Shown one piece after another: positions 27,680 to 38,036 of a stretch of DNA of 64,000 nt. This DNA is from Pseudomonas brassicacearum. GTDB taxonomy: Bacteria; Pseudomonadota; Gammaproteobacteria; Pseudomonadales; Pseudomonadaceae. Location of the stretch: NCBI RefSeq assembly GCF_003732225.1, contig NZ_MOBJ01000001.1, positions 1 through 64,000 of the forward strand, written 5' to 3'. Numbering within the stretch: the stretch's first letter is position 1; each line of letters opens with the position of its first letter. The translations under genes and the position numbers were made by a program. Under the pieces are notes generated by a model. The model saw nothing but the letters and a program-made list of their open reading frames with translations, made no database searches and had not been told where the DNA came from.

Positions 27680-30600
27680 ATGAAAAGAATGCTGATTAAC
27701 GCAACTCAACCCGAAGAGTTGCGTGTTGCACTGGTAGACGGCCAGCGCCTCTACGACCTGGACATCGAATCCGGTGCACGCGAGCAGAAGAAGGCCAACA
27801 TCTATAAAGGCCGGATTACTCGCATCGAACCAAGCCTTGAGGCTGCCTTTGTCGATTTCGGCTCTGAGCGCCACGGCTTCCTGCCCCTCAAAGAAATCTC
27901 CCGCGAATACTTCAAGAAAGCTCCTGAAGGCCGCGTCAACATCAAGGACGTCCTGAGCGAAGGCCAGGAAGTCATCGTTCAGGTCGAAAAAGAAGAACGT
28001 GGCAACAAGGGCGCCGCCCTGACCACCTTCATCAGCCTGGCCGGTCGTTACCTGGTTCTGATGCCTAATAACCCGCGTGCCGGCGGTATCTCCCGTCGCA
28101 TCGAAGGTGAAGAGCGCAACGAACTGCGTGAAGCCCTGAATGGCCTGGTAGCCCCGGCCGACATGGGTCTGATCGTGCGCACTGCCGGCCTTGGCCGCAG
28201 CAGCGAAGAAATGCAGTGGGACCTCGACTACCTGCTGCAACTGTGGACCGCCATCAAAGAAGCCTCGCTGGACCGCTCCGCACCGTTCCTGATCTACCAG
28301 GAAAGCAACGTGATCATCCGTGCGATCCGCGATTACCTGCGCCAGGACATCGGCGAAGTGCTGATCGACAGCGTTGAAGCCCAGGACGAAGCCCTGACCT
28401 TCATCCGCCAGGTGATGCCGCAGTACGCCAGCAAGATCAAGCTGTACGAAGACAGCGTTCCGCTGTTCAACCGTTTCCAGATCGAAAGCCAGATCGAGAC
28501 CGCCTTCCAGCGCGTCGTTGAACTGCCTTCCGGTGGTTCCATCGTTATCGATCCGACCGAAGCCCTGGTGTCCATCGACATCAACTCGGCGCGCGCCACC
28601 AAAGGCAGCGACATCGAAGAAACCGCTCTGCAGACCAACCTTGAAGCCGCCGAAGAAATCGCCCGTCAGTTGCGCCTGCGCGACATCGGCGGCCTGATCG
28701 TCATCGACTTCATCGACATGACCCCTGCCAAGAACCAGCGCGCCGTGGAAGAGAAAGTCCGCGAATGCCTGGAAGCCGACCGCGCTCGCGTGCAAGTCGG
28801 CCGCATCTCGCGCTTCGGCCTGCTGGAAATGTCCCGTCAGCGCCTGCGTCCATCGCTTGGCGAAAGCAGCGGCATCGTCTGCCCACGCTGCAACGGCACC
28901 GGCATCATTCGTGACGTTGAATCACTGTCGCTGGCAATTCTGCGCCTGATCGAAGAAGAAGCCCTGAAAGACCGCACCGCCGAAGTTCGCGCACAAGTGC
29001 CGATTCCGGTCGCTGCGTTCCTGCTGAACGAAAAACGCAACTCGATCACCAAGATCGAACTGCGCACCCGTGCCCGCATCGTCATTCTGCCGAACGATCA
29101 CCTCGAAACGCCGCACTTCGAAGTTCAGCGTCTGCGCGATGACAGCCCGGAAGCCCACATCAACCAGTCCAGCTACGAAATCGCTGCTGCCGCTGCTGAA
29201 GTGGAAGAAGTTCAACCGGCCGCCGCCACCCGCACCCTGGTTCGCCAGGAAGCTGCCGTGAAAACCGCTCCAGCCCGCGCCAACGCTCCGGTTCCGACCG
29301 AAGTCGCTGCCGCCCCGGTTGCTGCTCCAGTTGCCGCCCCTGAGCCAAGCCTGTTCAAAGGCCTGGTGAAGTCGCTGGTCAGCCTGTTCGCCACCAAGGA
29401 AGAGCCTGCTGCTCCGGTTGTGGTTGAAAAGCCAGCTACCGAGCGTCCGGCACGCAACGAAGAGCGCCGCAACGGTCGTCAACAGAGCCGCAACCGTAAC
29501 GGTCGCCGCGATGAAGAACGCAAGCCGCGCGAAGAACGTGCTCCTCGTGAAGAGCGCGCACCACGCGAGCCTCGTGAAGAGCGTCAACCACGCGAAGCCC
29601 GCGAAGAGACTCCAGCAGTCGCTCGCGAAGAGCGCGCACCACGTCCACCGCGTGAAGAACGCGCACCACGTGCTCCGCGTGAAGATCGCAAGCCACGTGG
29701 CGAGCGTGAAGAGCGCCCGGTTCGTGAACTGCGTGAACCTCTGGATGCCGCCCCGGCAGCAGCAGCCGCTGTTGCCGCCGTAGCTGAAGAGCGTCCGGCT
29801 CGCCAGCCGCGCGAAGAGCGCGCGCCACGTCCACCGCGTGAAGAGCGTCAACCACGCGCCGAACAGGCTGCCGCTGCTGTTGCCGAAGAAGAGCTGCCGA
29901 CCAACGAAGAGCAACTGCAGGAAGACGGTCAGGACAACGCCGAAGGCGATCGTCCACGCCGCCGCTCCCGTGGTCAGCGTCGTCGCAGCAACCGTCGCGA
30001 GCGTCAACGCGATGCCAACGGCAACGTAATCGAAGGCTCGGAAGAGTCCGAAACCAGCGAAGAGCCAACTGGCGCTGAACTGGCTGCCGGCCTGGCCGTT
30101 ACCGCTGCTGTTGCCAGCACTGTGATCAGCGCTCCAGCTGAAGCCCAGGCTCACCAGCAAGCTGAACGCGCTACTGCTGCCGTGACTGAAGAAGCTGCTC
30201 AGGAAGTTGCTCAAGTTGAAGCGCCAGTCGTGGAAGCCACTACTCCAGTCGAAGCGCCAGCCGCTCCAGCTGTAGAAGTAGCTCCAACTCGTGAAGCACA
30301 GCCTGAAGTTCACGCTGCTGTTGAACCAGCCGTAGTTGCCGAACAGCCAGTATTCGCTGCCGAGCCTGTGGTTGAAGCCCCGGTCGTTGAAAAAGCGCCT
30401 GAGGTTCGTGAAGAGCAAACTGCGTTCAACTGGGTTGCAGAAACTGCGGCGGTCGAAGCTCCAGCGCCAGTCGCTGAAGCCCCGGTTGCTGCGGCCGAGC
30501 CTGCTCCGGTGGTTGAGGCTGCACCGGCTGTCGAAGCCGCCCCTGTCAGCGCCCTGACCCCAAGTGGCCGTGCGCCGAATGACCCACGTGAAGTGCGTCG

Positions 30601-30847
30601 CCGCAAACGTGAAGCCGAGCGCCTGCAAAAGGAAGCCGAACAGGCTGCCGCTGCTGCACCGGTTGTTGCTTCCGAGCCAGCCCCGGTTGTTGCTGAAGTC
30701 GTCGAGGCAGCCCCTGCCCCAACCGCTGAAGTGAGCGCCGAGCCTGCTGCCCCAACCATCGACGAAAATCTGCGTTCCGTCGAAGAAGTGGTAGAGCAAA
30801 AACCTGAGGCCCTGGAAAAAGAGCACGAGCCTAAACCCCTCGCCTGA
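27680..30847 (+). CDS. rne: Ribonuclease E
   Basis: Essential endonuclease for mRNA decay and rRNA/tRNA processing and scaffold of the degradosome. 1055 residues. The N-terminal half has the S1 domain (about 38-118), the catalytic Asp-containing VSIDINSAR and IVIDFIDM segments, and the zinc-link CPRCNGTG at about residue 401. The C-terminal half is disordered: an Arg/Glu block with repeated REERAPR units (about 600-740), a basic segment near 750-775 ([20 protein letters not shown]), an Ala/Val/Pro/Glu-rich stretch, and a [14 protein letters not shown] motif near 975. ATG 27680 is used; the frame extends upstream into the leader. Confidence 0.97.
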   Translation: MKRMLINATQPEELRVALVDGQRLYDLDIESGAREQKKANIYKGRITRIEPSLEAAFVDFGSERHGFLPLKEISREYFKKAPEGRVNIKDVLSEGQEVIVQVEKEERGNKGAALTTFISLAGRYLVLMPNNPRAGGISRRIEGEERNELREALNGLVAPADMGLIVRTAGLGRSSEEMQWDLDYLLQLWTAIKEASLDRSAPFLIYQESNVIIRAIRDYLRQDIGEVLIDSVEAQDEALTFIRQVMPQYASKIKLYEDSVPLFNRFQIESQIETAFQRVVELPSGGSIVIDPTEALVSIDINSARATKGSDIEETALQTNLEAAEEIARQLRLRDIGGLIVIDFIDMTPAKNQRAVEEKVRECLEADRARVQVGRISRFGLLEMSRQRLRPSLGESSGIVCPRCNGTGIIRDVESLSLAILRLIEEEALKDRTAEVRAQVPIPVAAFLLNEKRNSITKIELRTRARIVILPNDHLETPHFEVQRLRDDSPEAHINQSSYEIAAAAAEVEEVQPAAATRTLVRQEAAVKTAPARANAPVPTEVAAAPVAAPVAAPEPSLFKGLVKSLVSLFATKEEPAAPVVVEKPATERPARNEERRNGRQQSRNRNGRRDEERKPREERAPREERAPREPREERQPREAREETPAVAREERAPRPPREERAPRAPREDRKPRGEREERPVRELREPLDAAPAAAAAVAAVAEERPARQPREERAPRPPREERQPRAEQAAAAVAEEELPTNEEQLQEDGQDNAEGDRPRRRSRGQRRRSNRRERQRDANGNVIEGSEESETSEEPTGAELAAGLAVTAAVASTVISAPAEAQAHQQAERATAAVTEEAAQEVAQVEAPVVEATTPVEAPAAPAVEVAPTREAQPEVHAAVEPAVVAEQPVFAAEPVVEAPVVEKAPEVREEQTAFNWVAETAAVEAPAPVAEAPVAAAEPAPVVEAAPAVEAAPVSALTPSGRAPNDPREVRRRKREAERLQKEAEQAAAAAPVVASEPAPVVAEVVEAAPAPTAEVSAEPAAPTIDENLRSVEEVVEQKPEALEKEHEPKPLA

Positions 30848-30861
30848 TTCCATCAGCCACT

Positions 30862-30898
30862 AAAAAGCCCCGCCTGGTGATCCAGGCGGGGCTTTTTT
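30862..30898 (+). terminator. Terminator of rne
   Basis: AAAAAGCCCCGCCTGG pairs with CCAGGCGGGGCTTTTT around a short loop, ending in six Ts, 15 bases after the rne stop. Strong intrinsic terminator, and the A run at its left edge makes it usable from the other side as well. Confidence 0.92.
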
Positions 30899-30924
30899 AT
30901 GTCTTTAACATCACACCAATCCTC

Positions 30925-31027
30925 TGTGGGAGCGAGCTTGCTCGCGATAGCGGTGGATCAGCTTGCATCAATGTTGAATGTTAAATCGCCATCGCGAGCA
31001 AGCGAACGTCGCCCGGCCCTTCCCACA
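30925..31027. repeat. REP doublet with a damaged second half
   Basis: 30925-30952 is an intact TGTGGGAGCGAGCTTGCTCG REP. The expected inverted partner starts correctly at 30991 (ATCGCGAGCAAGC) but then reads CGAACGTCGCCCGGCCCT before ending in TCCCACA, where the intact form has only CTCGC. The second REP is therefore altered, and the pair is probably no longer mobile. Confidence 0.65.
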
Positions 31028-31044
31028 CTGGATCTGCGCCGGGG

Positions 31045-31644
31045 CTACTTGAAGACCAACGCCGCAGGCACATCCACATCCCACAACACCCCGGGATCCT
31101 CCACCGCCACCTCAACGACTTTCGCCGACGCAAACAACGGCTTCGCCCCGCGATCACCGGACAACGCCATCAGCGCGGGACCAAACGAACGTCCAAACCC
31201 CACCGGATGCCCAAACTCGCCGCCCTGCACTGGTACGCTGACGGTATCGAACTCCATCCCCTCAACAATCTGCTCAATACTCGATGGCAGGGCAAACGGC
31301 ATATCCCCCAATACCACCAGCCATCCATCCAGCGCCGGACACGCAGCAACCGCCGCCGCAATGCTGTCACCCATGCCCGCCGACGCCAACAACAGCACCT
31401 GGCAACCATAAGCCCGAGCCAGCCGTGCAACCTCTGGACGACCCGGCGTCGTCACCAGCAACCGCGCCTTAACGCCACTTGGCAGATTACGCAGCACCTG
31501 CTCGATCACCGGCCGCACAATGCCGTCGCGCCCTTCGCACATCGCCAGCAACTTGTCCTGATCGACACCGGCCACTTGTCGATAACGACTGCCCTGCCCC
31601 GCCGCGAGAATGACAGCGCCCACGTTCCGGTCGACATGACTCAT
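31045..31644 (-). CDS. MocA-like molybdenum cofactor cytidylyltransferase
   Basis: 199 residues of the MobA/MocA nucleotidyltransferase family with AVILAAGQGSRY at the N terminus and a metal-binding VVLGDMPFALP. MocA adds CMP to the pterin to make the cytosine dinucleotide cofactor used by xanthine-oxidase-family enzymes, which fits the adjacent hydroxylase genes. ATG 31644 overlaps the stop of the large subunit gene (ATGA), so it is translated with it. A longer frame exists upstream but is inside that gene. Confidence 0.88.
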   Translation of the reverse strand: MSHVDRNVGAVILAAGQGSRYRQVAGVDQDKLLAMCEGRDGIVRPVIEQVLRNLPSGVKARLLVTTPGRPEVARLARAYGCQVLLLASAGMGDSIAAAVAACPALDGWLVVLGDMPFALPSSIEQIVEGMEFDTVSVPVQGGEFGHPVGFGRSFGPALMALSGDRGAKPLFASAKVVEVAVEDPGVLWDVDVPAALVFK

Positions 31645-33959
31645 CAGGCTTTGGCCTGCTGCCAACCTTGCAACTGGTAGCGCACCGGCAAACTGCGAAT
31701 TCGCTTGCCGGTGGCAGCGAAAATCGCATTGCACAGCGCCGGAGCGATGGGCGGCACACCTGGCTCACCGACACCACCCAGCGGCACATTGCCGGGAGGC
31801 GTGACCAAATGCACCGCGACCTCTTTCGGCGCCAGGGACATGCGCGCTACTTCATACATATGGAAGTTGTCCTGCTGGACCTTGCCATCCTTGAAGCTGA
31901 TTTCGCCCAGCACCGCGTTACCCAGGCCCATCACACAGGCGCCTTCGAACTGCGAGCGAATCCGTTCCGGGTTTATCTGCGGACCGCAATCCACCGCGAT
32001 GTCGGCCTTGTGCACAATCAGCGTGCCGTCGTCTTTGACTTCTACCTCGATGACCGCCGCCACATAGGTGACGAAGCTGTAGTGCACCGCCAGCCCCAAA
32101 CCACGACCCTTGGGCAGTTTACGTCCCCAACCAGCGCCCTTGGCCGCCGTTTCCAGAACGCCACGCAAGCGCGCCGTATCGATTGGGTAATGCTCTGGCG
32201 ATTCACCGTAGTTCCACTCTTCGCTCAAGGTACGCGGATCGATCTGACGGTCCGGCCCCAACAGCTTGATCTGGTACTTCAGCGGATCCTGCCCGGCCTT
32301 GTGTGCCAACTCATCGACAAAGCTCTGAATCGCGAAACCATGAGGGATGTTCGACACCGAACGATACCAACCGACCCGGGTATGAGCTGCCGCGTCAGGG
32401 TTTTCCAGGCGCACGTTGGGAATCGCGTAGGCCATGTTGGTAAAGCCCATGCCCAACTCGAAGGCCGCCTCGTGATTCATGCCCGGAGCGAACAACGCGG
32501 TGATGCTCGGCGCCACCGTGCGGTGCAACCAGCCGGACGGCATGCCGTCCTTGTTCAGGCTAGCCTTGAGGTATTCCGCCGAGACAGTATGAAAGTACGA
32601 GCAGTGGATGTCGTCTTCACGGGTCCATTGCACACGCACAGCCTTGCCGGGAAATTCCTTGGCCAGGATTGCCGCTTCAATGATGAAGTCCGGCTTGGAC
32701 TTGCGACCGAAACCGCCGCCCAACAAGGTGACGTTGACCGTGACCTTCTCGAATGGAATGCCCAAACGCTCGGCAATGCGCTCACGGGTCACTTGCGGTG
32801 CCTGACTCGGCGCCCAGGCTTCGCACTGGCCATCCTTGAAACGGGCGACGGCGACCATCGGTTCCATCGGTGATTGCGCCAGATGCGGCAAATAGTAGGC
32901 CGCCTCCAGACTGCTGTCGGCGCGGTTCATGGCCTCATCGATGTTGCCGGTGCTGCGCACCACTTTGCCGGGTTTCAGAGCGGCGGCTTCCAGTTCCTTG
33001 CGGTAGGCAATCGAGTCGTAAACGGCATTCGCGCCGTCATCCCACTCGATCTTCAGCGCTTCACGTCCTTTGATCGCCGCCCAGGTATTGCTGGCAATCA
33101 CCGCTACCCCGCCCAACGGCTGGAACTCCGAGGGCAATGGGCGACTTTCAATCTGTATGACCTTGACCACTCCAGGGACTTTCAGCGCCGCGCTGGCATC
33201 AAAGGATTTGACCTTGCCGCCATACACCGCCGGCCGCGCCACGGTGGCGAACAGCATGCCGTCAAAATGCACGTCCGCACCGTAGATCGCACGACCGTTG
33301 ACGATGTCCGCACCGTCGATAGCCTTAGTCCCTTCCTTACCGATATAACGGAATTCCGACGGCTGCTTGAGCCGCAGGCTGTCACGGGCAGGCACCGCCA
33401 GTACGCTGGCAGCGGCGGCGAGAGCGCCATAGCCCAGCTCGCGACCGGTCGGCTGGTGAATGACTTTGTGTAATTGGGCGCGGCACTCGCCAACCGGTAC
33501 CTTCCACTGATCAGCCGCAGCCTGCTCGAGCATGGTCCGCGCGGCAGCACCGCAACGGCGCATCGGCTCGTACCAATGACGCATGCTGCGCGAGCCGTCG
33601 GTGTCCTGGTTGCCAAAGCGCACCTCATCGCCCGGCGCCTGCTGGACTTTGACCATCACCCAGTCGGCGTCCAGCTCATCGGCGACCACCATACTCAGGC
33701 TGGTGCGCACGCCCTGGCCCATTTCCGAGCGGTTGCAAAGCACCGTCACGCTGCCATCGGCGGCAATGCTCACGTAGACCTTGGGATCATCGATCCAGCC
33801 ATTGGGCATGCCGTCGGCGCCGAACTTCTTCTCTTCGGCGAACGCGCCCTGCCAACCCCAACTGGCCGCCAGCACCAGCGCACCGGTCGCGCCAACACCT
33901 TTGAGAAAACCACGACGGCTGAGATTGCTCAGGGCGAAATCATTCGGTAGCTGGCTCAT
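31644..33959 (-). CDS. Molybdopterin-binding large subunit of an isoquinoline 1-oxidoreductase-like dehydrogenase (IorB type)
   Basis: 771 residues of the xanthine oxidase family. The N terminus carries a twin-arginine signal (SRRGFLKG followed by a hydrophobic stretch to about residue 42), so the folded protein goes to the periplasm. Cofactor-binding segments include LLGGGFGRKSKPDF and PLGGVGEPGVPPIAPAL near the C terminus, where the second provides the conserved Glu. The substrate is an aromatic N-heterocycle or aldehyde by family; not identifiable. No cytochrome acceptor gene is adjacent. Overlaps both neighbours by 4 or fewer bases. Confidence 0.9.
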   Translation of the reverse strand: MSQLPNDFALSNLSRRGFLKGVGATGALVLAASWGWQGAFAEEKKFGADGMPNGWIDDPKVYVSIAADGSVTVLCNRSEMGQGVRTSLSMVVADELDADWVMVKVQQAPGDEVRFGNQDTDGSRSMRHWYEPMRRCGAAARTMLEQAAADQWKVPVGECRAQLHKVIHQPTGRELGYGALAAAASVLAVPARDSLRLKQPSEFRYIGKEGTKAIDGADIVNGRAIYGADVHFDGMLFATVARPAVYGGKVKSFDASAALKVPGVVKVIQIESRPLPSEFQPLGGVAVIASNTWAAIKGREALKIEWDDGANAVYDSIAYRKELEAAALKPGKVVRSTGNIDEAMNRADSSLEAAYYLPHLAQSPMEPMVAVARFKDGQCEAWAPSQAPQVTRERIAERLGIPFEKVTVNVTLLGGGFGRKSKPDFIIEAAILAKEFPGKAVRVQWTREDDIHCSYFHTVSAEYLKASLNKDGMPSGWLHRTVAPSITALFAPGMNHEAAFELGMGFTNMAYAIPNVRLENPDAAAHTRVGWYRSVSNIPHGFAIQSFVDELAHKAGQDPLKYQIKLLGPDRQIDPRTLSEEWNYGESPEHYPIDTARLRGVLETAAKGAGWGRKLPKGRGLGLAVHYSFVTYVAAVIEVEVKDDGTLIVHKADIAVDCGPQINPERIRSQFEGACVMGLGNAVLGEISFKDGKVQQDNFHMYEVARMSLAPKEVAVHLVTPPGNVPLGGVGEPGVPPIAPALCNAIFAATGKRIRSLPVRYQLQGWQQAKA

Positions 33960-34426
33960 GCCTTGCTCTCCTGCAAATGAGTGGAGGCCTGGCGGATCGC
34001 GGTCTTGATGCGGTTGTACGTGCCACAGCGGCAGATATTGCCGACCATCGCCTGTTCGATCTGTTCATCGCTGGGATTGGGGTTGGTCTTGAGCAACGCG
34101 GTGGCCGACATGATCTGCCCGCCCTGGCAAAAACCGCACTGGGCGACCGCCGTGTCGAGCCAGGCCTGCTGGACGACCTGACCGACCGGATCGCTGTGCA
34201 GGTTATCGATGGTGCTGACGTCCTGCCCGATCACCGAACCGATCGGTGTGATGCAGCTGCGTGCCGGGGCACCGTCGATGTGGATGGTGCAGGCACCACA
34301 CAGGCCCATGCCGCAACCGAATTTGGTGCCGCTGTAACCGGCCACATCGCGGATTGCCCAGAGCAGTGGCATGTCCTCGGTGACGTCGAGCTGATGATCT
34401 TGACCATTGAGCTTCAGGGTAATCAT
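33956..34426 (-). CDS. 2Fe-2S small subunit of the molybdenum hydroxylase (IorA type)
   Basis: 156 residues carrying two iron-sulfur clusters: a plant-type cluster in CGMGLCGACTIHIDG plus a later Cys, and a second in CGFCQGGQ and ICRCGTYNRI. Passes electrons from the molybdenum subunit. It has no own signal, so it is probably carried out with the Tat-exported large subunit. First gene of the three-gene unit; its stop overlaps the next ATG (ATGA). Confidence 0.93.
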   Translation of the reverse strand: MITLKLNGQDHQLDVTEDMPLLWAIRDVAGYSGTKFGCGMGLCGACTIHIDGAPARSCITPIGSVIGQDVSTIDNLHSDPVGQVVQQAWLDTAVAQCGFCQGGQIMSATALLKTNPNPSDEQIEQAMVGNICRCGTYNRIKTAIRQASTHLQESKA

Positions 34427-34502
34427 GGGCGCGCCCGCATATGTGTAGGGTTATGCAACAAATAGCTGCATCGTTAGGAGGCTAAGTTAACTCAGCATTA
34501 AC

Positions 34503-34538
34503 AAAAAAGCCCTGCAACCAAGGTAGGTGTGCAGGGCT
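34503..34538 (-). terminator. Terminator of the murB operon
   Basis: On the - strand the stem AGCCCTGC (34538-34531) pairs with GCAGGGCT (34515-34508) and is followed by a six-T run (34508-34503). It ends the exbB-to-murB message ahead of the iorA promoter region. Confidence 0.82.
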
Positions 34539-34562
34539 CTGAATTCAGCGATCAAGCGTAGC

Positions 34563-35582
34563 TCAATACTGATTCGGCTCCATTTCCAGCTCGACATGGA
34601 AGCGTTCGGCGATGTCTCTCTGGATCCGCTGTGCCAGCTTGAGCAGTTCAAGCCCGGTGGCCGTGCCGTAGTTGACCAGTACCAGCGACTGCAAGCGATG
34701 CACGCCGGCGTCGCCGTCACGAAAGCCTTTCCAGCCTGCCTGTTCGATCAACCAGCCGGCCGCCAGCTTGACCCGGCCGTCTGCTTGCGGATAACCGACC
34801 AGGCCCGGGTGGGCAAGCCGGATTTCATCCGCCAGCACCGCCGACACCAACGGGTTCTTGAAGAAGCTGCCGGCATTCCCGAGCACTGCCGGGTCGGGGA
34901 GTTTCTCGTTGCGAATGCTGCAAATCGCCTGACTGACATCGGTTGCGGTCGGATGATCGATGCCTTGCTCGGTCAAACGCTGACGAACCGGACCGTATTC
35001 CAAATGCAAATGCTCGACACGATCCAGCGCAAATCGCACTCGCAGGATCAACCAGCGACCGACCTGCTGCTTGAACAGGCTGTCACGGTAGGCAAAGTTG
35101 CACTCGGCCAGGGTGAAATCGCGCAGCTCACCGGTCTGGCGGTCCAGCGCGGTCAGCCCGGCGAACACATCCTTGATCTCGACCCCATAGGCACCGATAT
35201 TCTGCATCGGCGCGGCACCGACCGTGCCGGGGATCAGGCTGAGGTTCTCAAGGCCCGACAGGCCCTGCGCCAGGGTCCACTGCACGAACGGGTGCCAGAT
35301 TTCGCCGGCCTCGGCTTCGATCACCACCTGACTGCCGTTGTCGCTCAATACGCGGATACCACGGGTGGCCATGCGCAGCACCAGCGCTGGAATATCTGCG
35401 GTCAGCAACAGGTTGCTGCCACCGCCGATTACCAGCAGCGGCACGTCGTGCGCTGCCGAATAAGCCAGCGCCTCGCGCACATCGGCGTCGCTGTGCGCTT
35501 GCGCAAACAATTGCGCACGCACGTCCACGCCAAAGCTGTTGAACGGCTTCAGCGAAACCTGCGATTGCAGGTGCAAAGTCAT
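34563..35582 (-). CDS. murB: UDP-N-acetylenolpyruvoylglucosamine reductase
   Basis: FAD enzyme of peptidoglycan precursor synthesis. 339 residues, type I MurB: FAD-binding GGGSNLLLT, the IPGTVGAAPMQNIGAYG segment, the GSFFKNP serine and a C-terminal Glu in LELEMEPNQY region. ATG overlaps the stop of the phosphatase gene (ATGA). Confidence 0.95.
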   Translation of the reverse strand: MTLHLQSQVSLKPFNSFGVDVRAQLFAQAHSDADVREALAYSAAHDVPLLVIGGGSNLLLTADIPALVLRMATRGIRVLSDNGSQVVIEAEAGEIWHPFVQWTLAQGLSGLENLSLIPGTVGAAPMQNIGAYGVEIKDVFAGLTALDRQTGELRDFTLAECNFAYRDSLFKQQVGRWLILRVRFALDRVEHLHLEYGPVRQRLTEQGIDHPTATDVSQAICSIRNEKLPDPAVLGNAGSFFKNPLVSAVLADEIRLAHPGLVGYPQADGRVKLAAGWLIEQAGWKGFRDGDAGVHRLQSLVLVNYGTATGLELLKLAQRIQRDIAERFHVELEMEPNQY

Positions 35583-36043
35583 AAACGTCCCTTCAATTCA
35601 ATCACCAGCAAATCACTGGCGCGCTCGATCAGGTCAAGCACCTGCTCGAAGCCTTGATCGCCGTCGTAATAAGGATCCGGCACTTCATCCACGCTCGATT
35701 CATAGCGACGCAGAAACAAGTCCAGCTCTGCCCTGCCCTTCGCCGGTTGCAACGCCTTGAGGTTGCGCAGGTTGCTGTGGTCCATGGCCAGGATCAGGTC
35801 GTAGCTGGAAAAGTCGGCGCGTGTGACCTGCCGGGCACGCTGCGCGGACAGGTCATAACCACGGCGCAGGGCTGCGGCCTGGCTGCGTTTGTCCGGCGCC
35901 TTGCCGACGTGCCAGTCACCGGTGCCCGCAGAAGCCACTTCGACCTGGTCGGTCAAACCGGCTTCACGCAGTTTGTGCCGCAGCACACCTTCAGCCGTGG
36001 GTGAACGGCAGATGTTGCCCAGGCAGACGAACAAAACCCGCAT
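35579..36043 (-). CDS. Low molecular weight protein tyrosine phosphatase
   Basis: 154 residues starting [19 protein letters not shown], which contains the C(X)5R(S/T) active-site loop; the general acid Asp is in VPDPYYDG. Removes phosphate from phosphotyrosine proteins. The in-frame extension to 36193 lies inside kdsB and is discarded. Start and stop overlap kdsB and murB by ATGA, so the three are tightly coupled. Confidence 0.94.
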   Translation of the reverse strand: MRVLFVCLGNICRSPTAEGVLRHKLREAGLTDQVEVASAGTGDWHVGKAPDKRSQAAALRRGYDLSAQRARQVTRADFSSYDLILAMDHSNLRNLKALQPAKGRAELDLFLRRYESSVDEVPDPYYDGDQGFEQVLDLIERASDLLVIELKGRL

Positions 36044-36819
36044 CAGGCCTCCAGCAGGCGACGAACGCGCTCGAGGTCTTCTGCCGTGTCGACACCCGGC
36101 GGCGGTGCAATCAGCGCATCGGCGACGTGAATCCGCACACCGTGCCAAAGCGCACGCAGTTGTTCCAGACACTCGGTGTTTTCCAGCCAGCACGGGCCCC
36201 AGCTGACGAAGTCATGCAGGAAACCAGCGCGGTAGGCATAGATGCCGATGTGGCGGCGGTAAGGAACCTTCTCCGGCAATGCAGCCGGCAATTGCTCGCG
36301 GCTCTTGGCGAAATCGTCCCGCGCCCACGGCAAGGTCGCACGACTGAAGGTCAGCGCCAGACCATTCAGGTCGCTGACAACCTTGACCACGTTCGGGTTG
36401 AACAGGGTCTCAACGTCTTCGATCGGCTCGGCCAAGGTCGCCATACGCGCTTCGGTATGGGCCGCGAGGTTGGCTGCAACCTGATCGATCACGCTCGGCG
36501 GAATCAACGGCTCGTCGCCTTGCACGTTGACCACGATAGCGTCCGGCGCCAGGCCCAGTTGGGCAGCGACTTCAGCCAGACGATCGGTGCCGGAGTTGTG
36601 GTCCTCGCGAGTCATCACCACTTCAGCGCCAAATGCCTTGCAGGCCTCGACGATGCGCGCATCGTCAGTGGCGACGACCACCCGTTGCGCGCTGCTTTTG
36701 CTCGCCTGTTCCCAAACGTGCTGGATCATCGGCTTGCCGGCAATCATTTGCAGGGGTTTGCCCGGCAGACGGGTGGAAGCAAAACGCGACGGAATCACGA
36801 CGGTGAAGGCAGTGCTCAT
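36043..36819 (-). CDS. kdsB: 3-deoxy-manno-octulosonate cytidylyltransferase
   Basis: Activates KDO with CTP for lipopolysaccharide core synthesis. 258 residues with the nucleotide-binding [15 protein letters not shown] and [10 protein letters not shown] motifs. ATG 36819 overlaps the end of the Trm112-like gene. Its product acts with LpxK (37026) in making the lipid A-core. Confidence 0.96.
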   Translation of the reverse strand: MSTAFTVVIPSRFASTRLPGKPLQMIAGKPMIQHVWEQASKSSAQRVVVATDDARIVEACKAFGAEVVMTREDHNSGTDRLAEVAAQLGLAPDAIVVNVQGDEPLIPPSVIDQVAANLAAHTEARMATLAEPIEDVETLFNPNVVKVVSDLNGLALTFSRATLPWARDDFAKSREQLPAALPEKVPYRRHIGIYAYRAGFLHDFVSWGPCWLENTECLEQLRALWHGVRIHVADALIAPPPGVDTAEDLERVRRLLEA

Positions 36820-37001
36820 TTATCCAGACGCTCGTCGGCCGTCAGGGTGCGCGCTTCGCTTTCGAGCATCACCGGAATGCCATCACGAATCGGATAAGCC
36901 AGACCGGCGCCTTTGCTGATCAGCTCGGTTTTATCAGCGCTGAGCTTGAGCGGACCTTTGCAGATCGGGCAAGCGAGGATGTCGAGCAATTTGGTGTCCA
37001 T
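36816..37001 (-). CDS. Trm112/YcaR family small protein
   Basis: 61 residues, beginning [20 protein letters not shown], with a single CxxC pair instead of the full zinc ribbon and the family ending [11 protein letters not shown]. Homologues sit between lpxK and kdsB in most gamma-proteobacteria; Trm112 relatives activate methyltransferases, but the role of this bacterial form is unknown. ATG 37001 is used; another ATG lies two codons upstream. Confidence 0.92.
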   Translation of the reverse strand: MDTKLLDILACPICKGPLKLSADKTELISKGAGLAYPIRDGIPVMLESEARTLTADERLDK

Positions 37002-37025
37002 GAGCATTCCCTGGAAAAAAGCGTT

Positions 37026-38036
37026 TTAAGGCAAAAGACGCGCGGGCAACAGCCGCATCAACTGCGTATCGAACCAGGCCACAAAGGCCGGTGATGGCGC
37101 AGCATCGACCGCCAGATACCACCAGTCGGCGGCCGCGAAGGGTCGGCATTTCACCGCATCCTTCTCGGTCATCACCAACGGCAGTGATGGCGTGAAATTC
37201 AAGGCCGCCGCGCTGTACTCGGCGTGGTCGGCAAAAGCATGTGCAACAGGCTGCCAGTGTAGCGTTTCAAGGGTATTGAAGAAACGTTGCGGATTACCGA
37301 TTCCGGCCACCGCGTGCAGGACCTGACCGGCAGGGAAATGCTCAAGCGAGCGGCGTTCGCCAGTCAGCAGGTTGACCAGCGCGGTCGGTTGCAGCAGGAA
37401 GGCAAAGCCGTCTTCACGATCTACCGAGGCACCGTTGTAGAGCAGCGCATCGACGCTTTGCAGGCGTTCGACCGGCTCACGCAGAGGGCCTGCCGGCAGA
37501 CAGCGTTTATTGCCCAGTCCACGGGCGGCATCGATCAGCACCAACTCAAGATCGCGCGCCAGACGGTAATGCTGCATGCCATCGTCAGACAGGATCAGAT
37601 CCAGCGGTTCAGCGGCCAGCAGTGCCTGCACGGCGCGACTGCGATCCGGATCGATCATCAACGGCACACCGGTGCGCTGGACGATCAACAGCGGTTCATC
37701 GCCAGCGACGGCTGCGCTCTGATCGGCTTCGACCCGCCAGGGCAATTGCGCCGGTTTGGCGCCATAACCGCGACTGACCACGCCCACCCGCAGGCCACTG
37801 CGTTGGCAGTGCTCGATCATCCACAGAATCAACGGCGTCTTGCCGGTGCCGCCGACAGTAATGTTGCCGACGACGATCAGCGGCACTGGTGGCTGGTAGA
37901 TCTCGCCTTGGCCTGCCAGAAACCGTTCGCGCTTGGCCGTGACCACGCGCCGGTACAGCCACTCCAGTGGCTGCAAAAGCTTCAGCGCCGGATGACCGGC
38001 GTACCAGGCGGCGAGCAAACGATCGGACATGGCCAT
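37026..38036 (-). CDS. lpxK: Tetraacyldisaccharide 4'-kinase
   Basis: Phosphorylates lipid A precursor at the 4' position on the inner membrane. 336 residues with an N-terminal membrane-associated helix and P-loop [16 protein letters not shown]; the catalytic DDGMQH motif is present. ATG 38036 overlaps the exbD stop (ATGA). Conserved exbB-exbD-lpxK order. Confidence 0.95.
   Translation of the reverse strand: MAMSDRLLAAWYAGHPALKLLQPLEWLYRRVVTAKRERFLAGQGEIYQPPVPLIVVGNITVGGTGKTPLILWMIEHCQRSGLRVGVVSRGYGAKPAQLPWRVEADQSAAVAGDEPLLIVQRTGVPLMIDPDRSRAVQALLAAEPLDLILSDDGMQHYRLARDLELVLIDAARGLGNKRCLPAGPLREPVERLQSVDALLYNGASVDREDGFAFLLQPTALVNLLTGERRSLEHFPAGQVLHAVAGIGNPQRFFNTLETLHWQPVAHAFADHAEYSAAALNFTPSLPLVMTEKDAVKCRPFAAADWWYLAVDAAPSPAFVAWFDTQLMRLLPARLLP

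Noticed and set aside
27575..28795. 406-codon frame antisense to the rne 5' part
   Set aside because: Codon use and homology clearly favour rne on the + strand; the frame is open because of third-position GC bias.
28922..30853. 643-codon open frame antisense to rne
   Set aside because: It is a shadow of the RNase E gene; its Trp/Phe/Ser-rich composition follows from the reverse complement of Arg/Glu/Ala codons, and it has no ribosome site.
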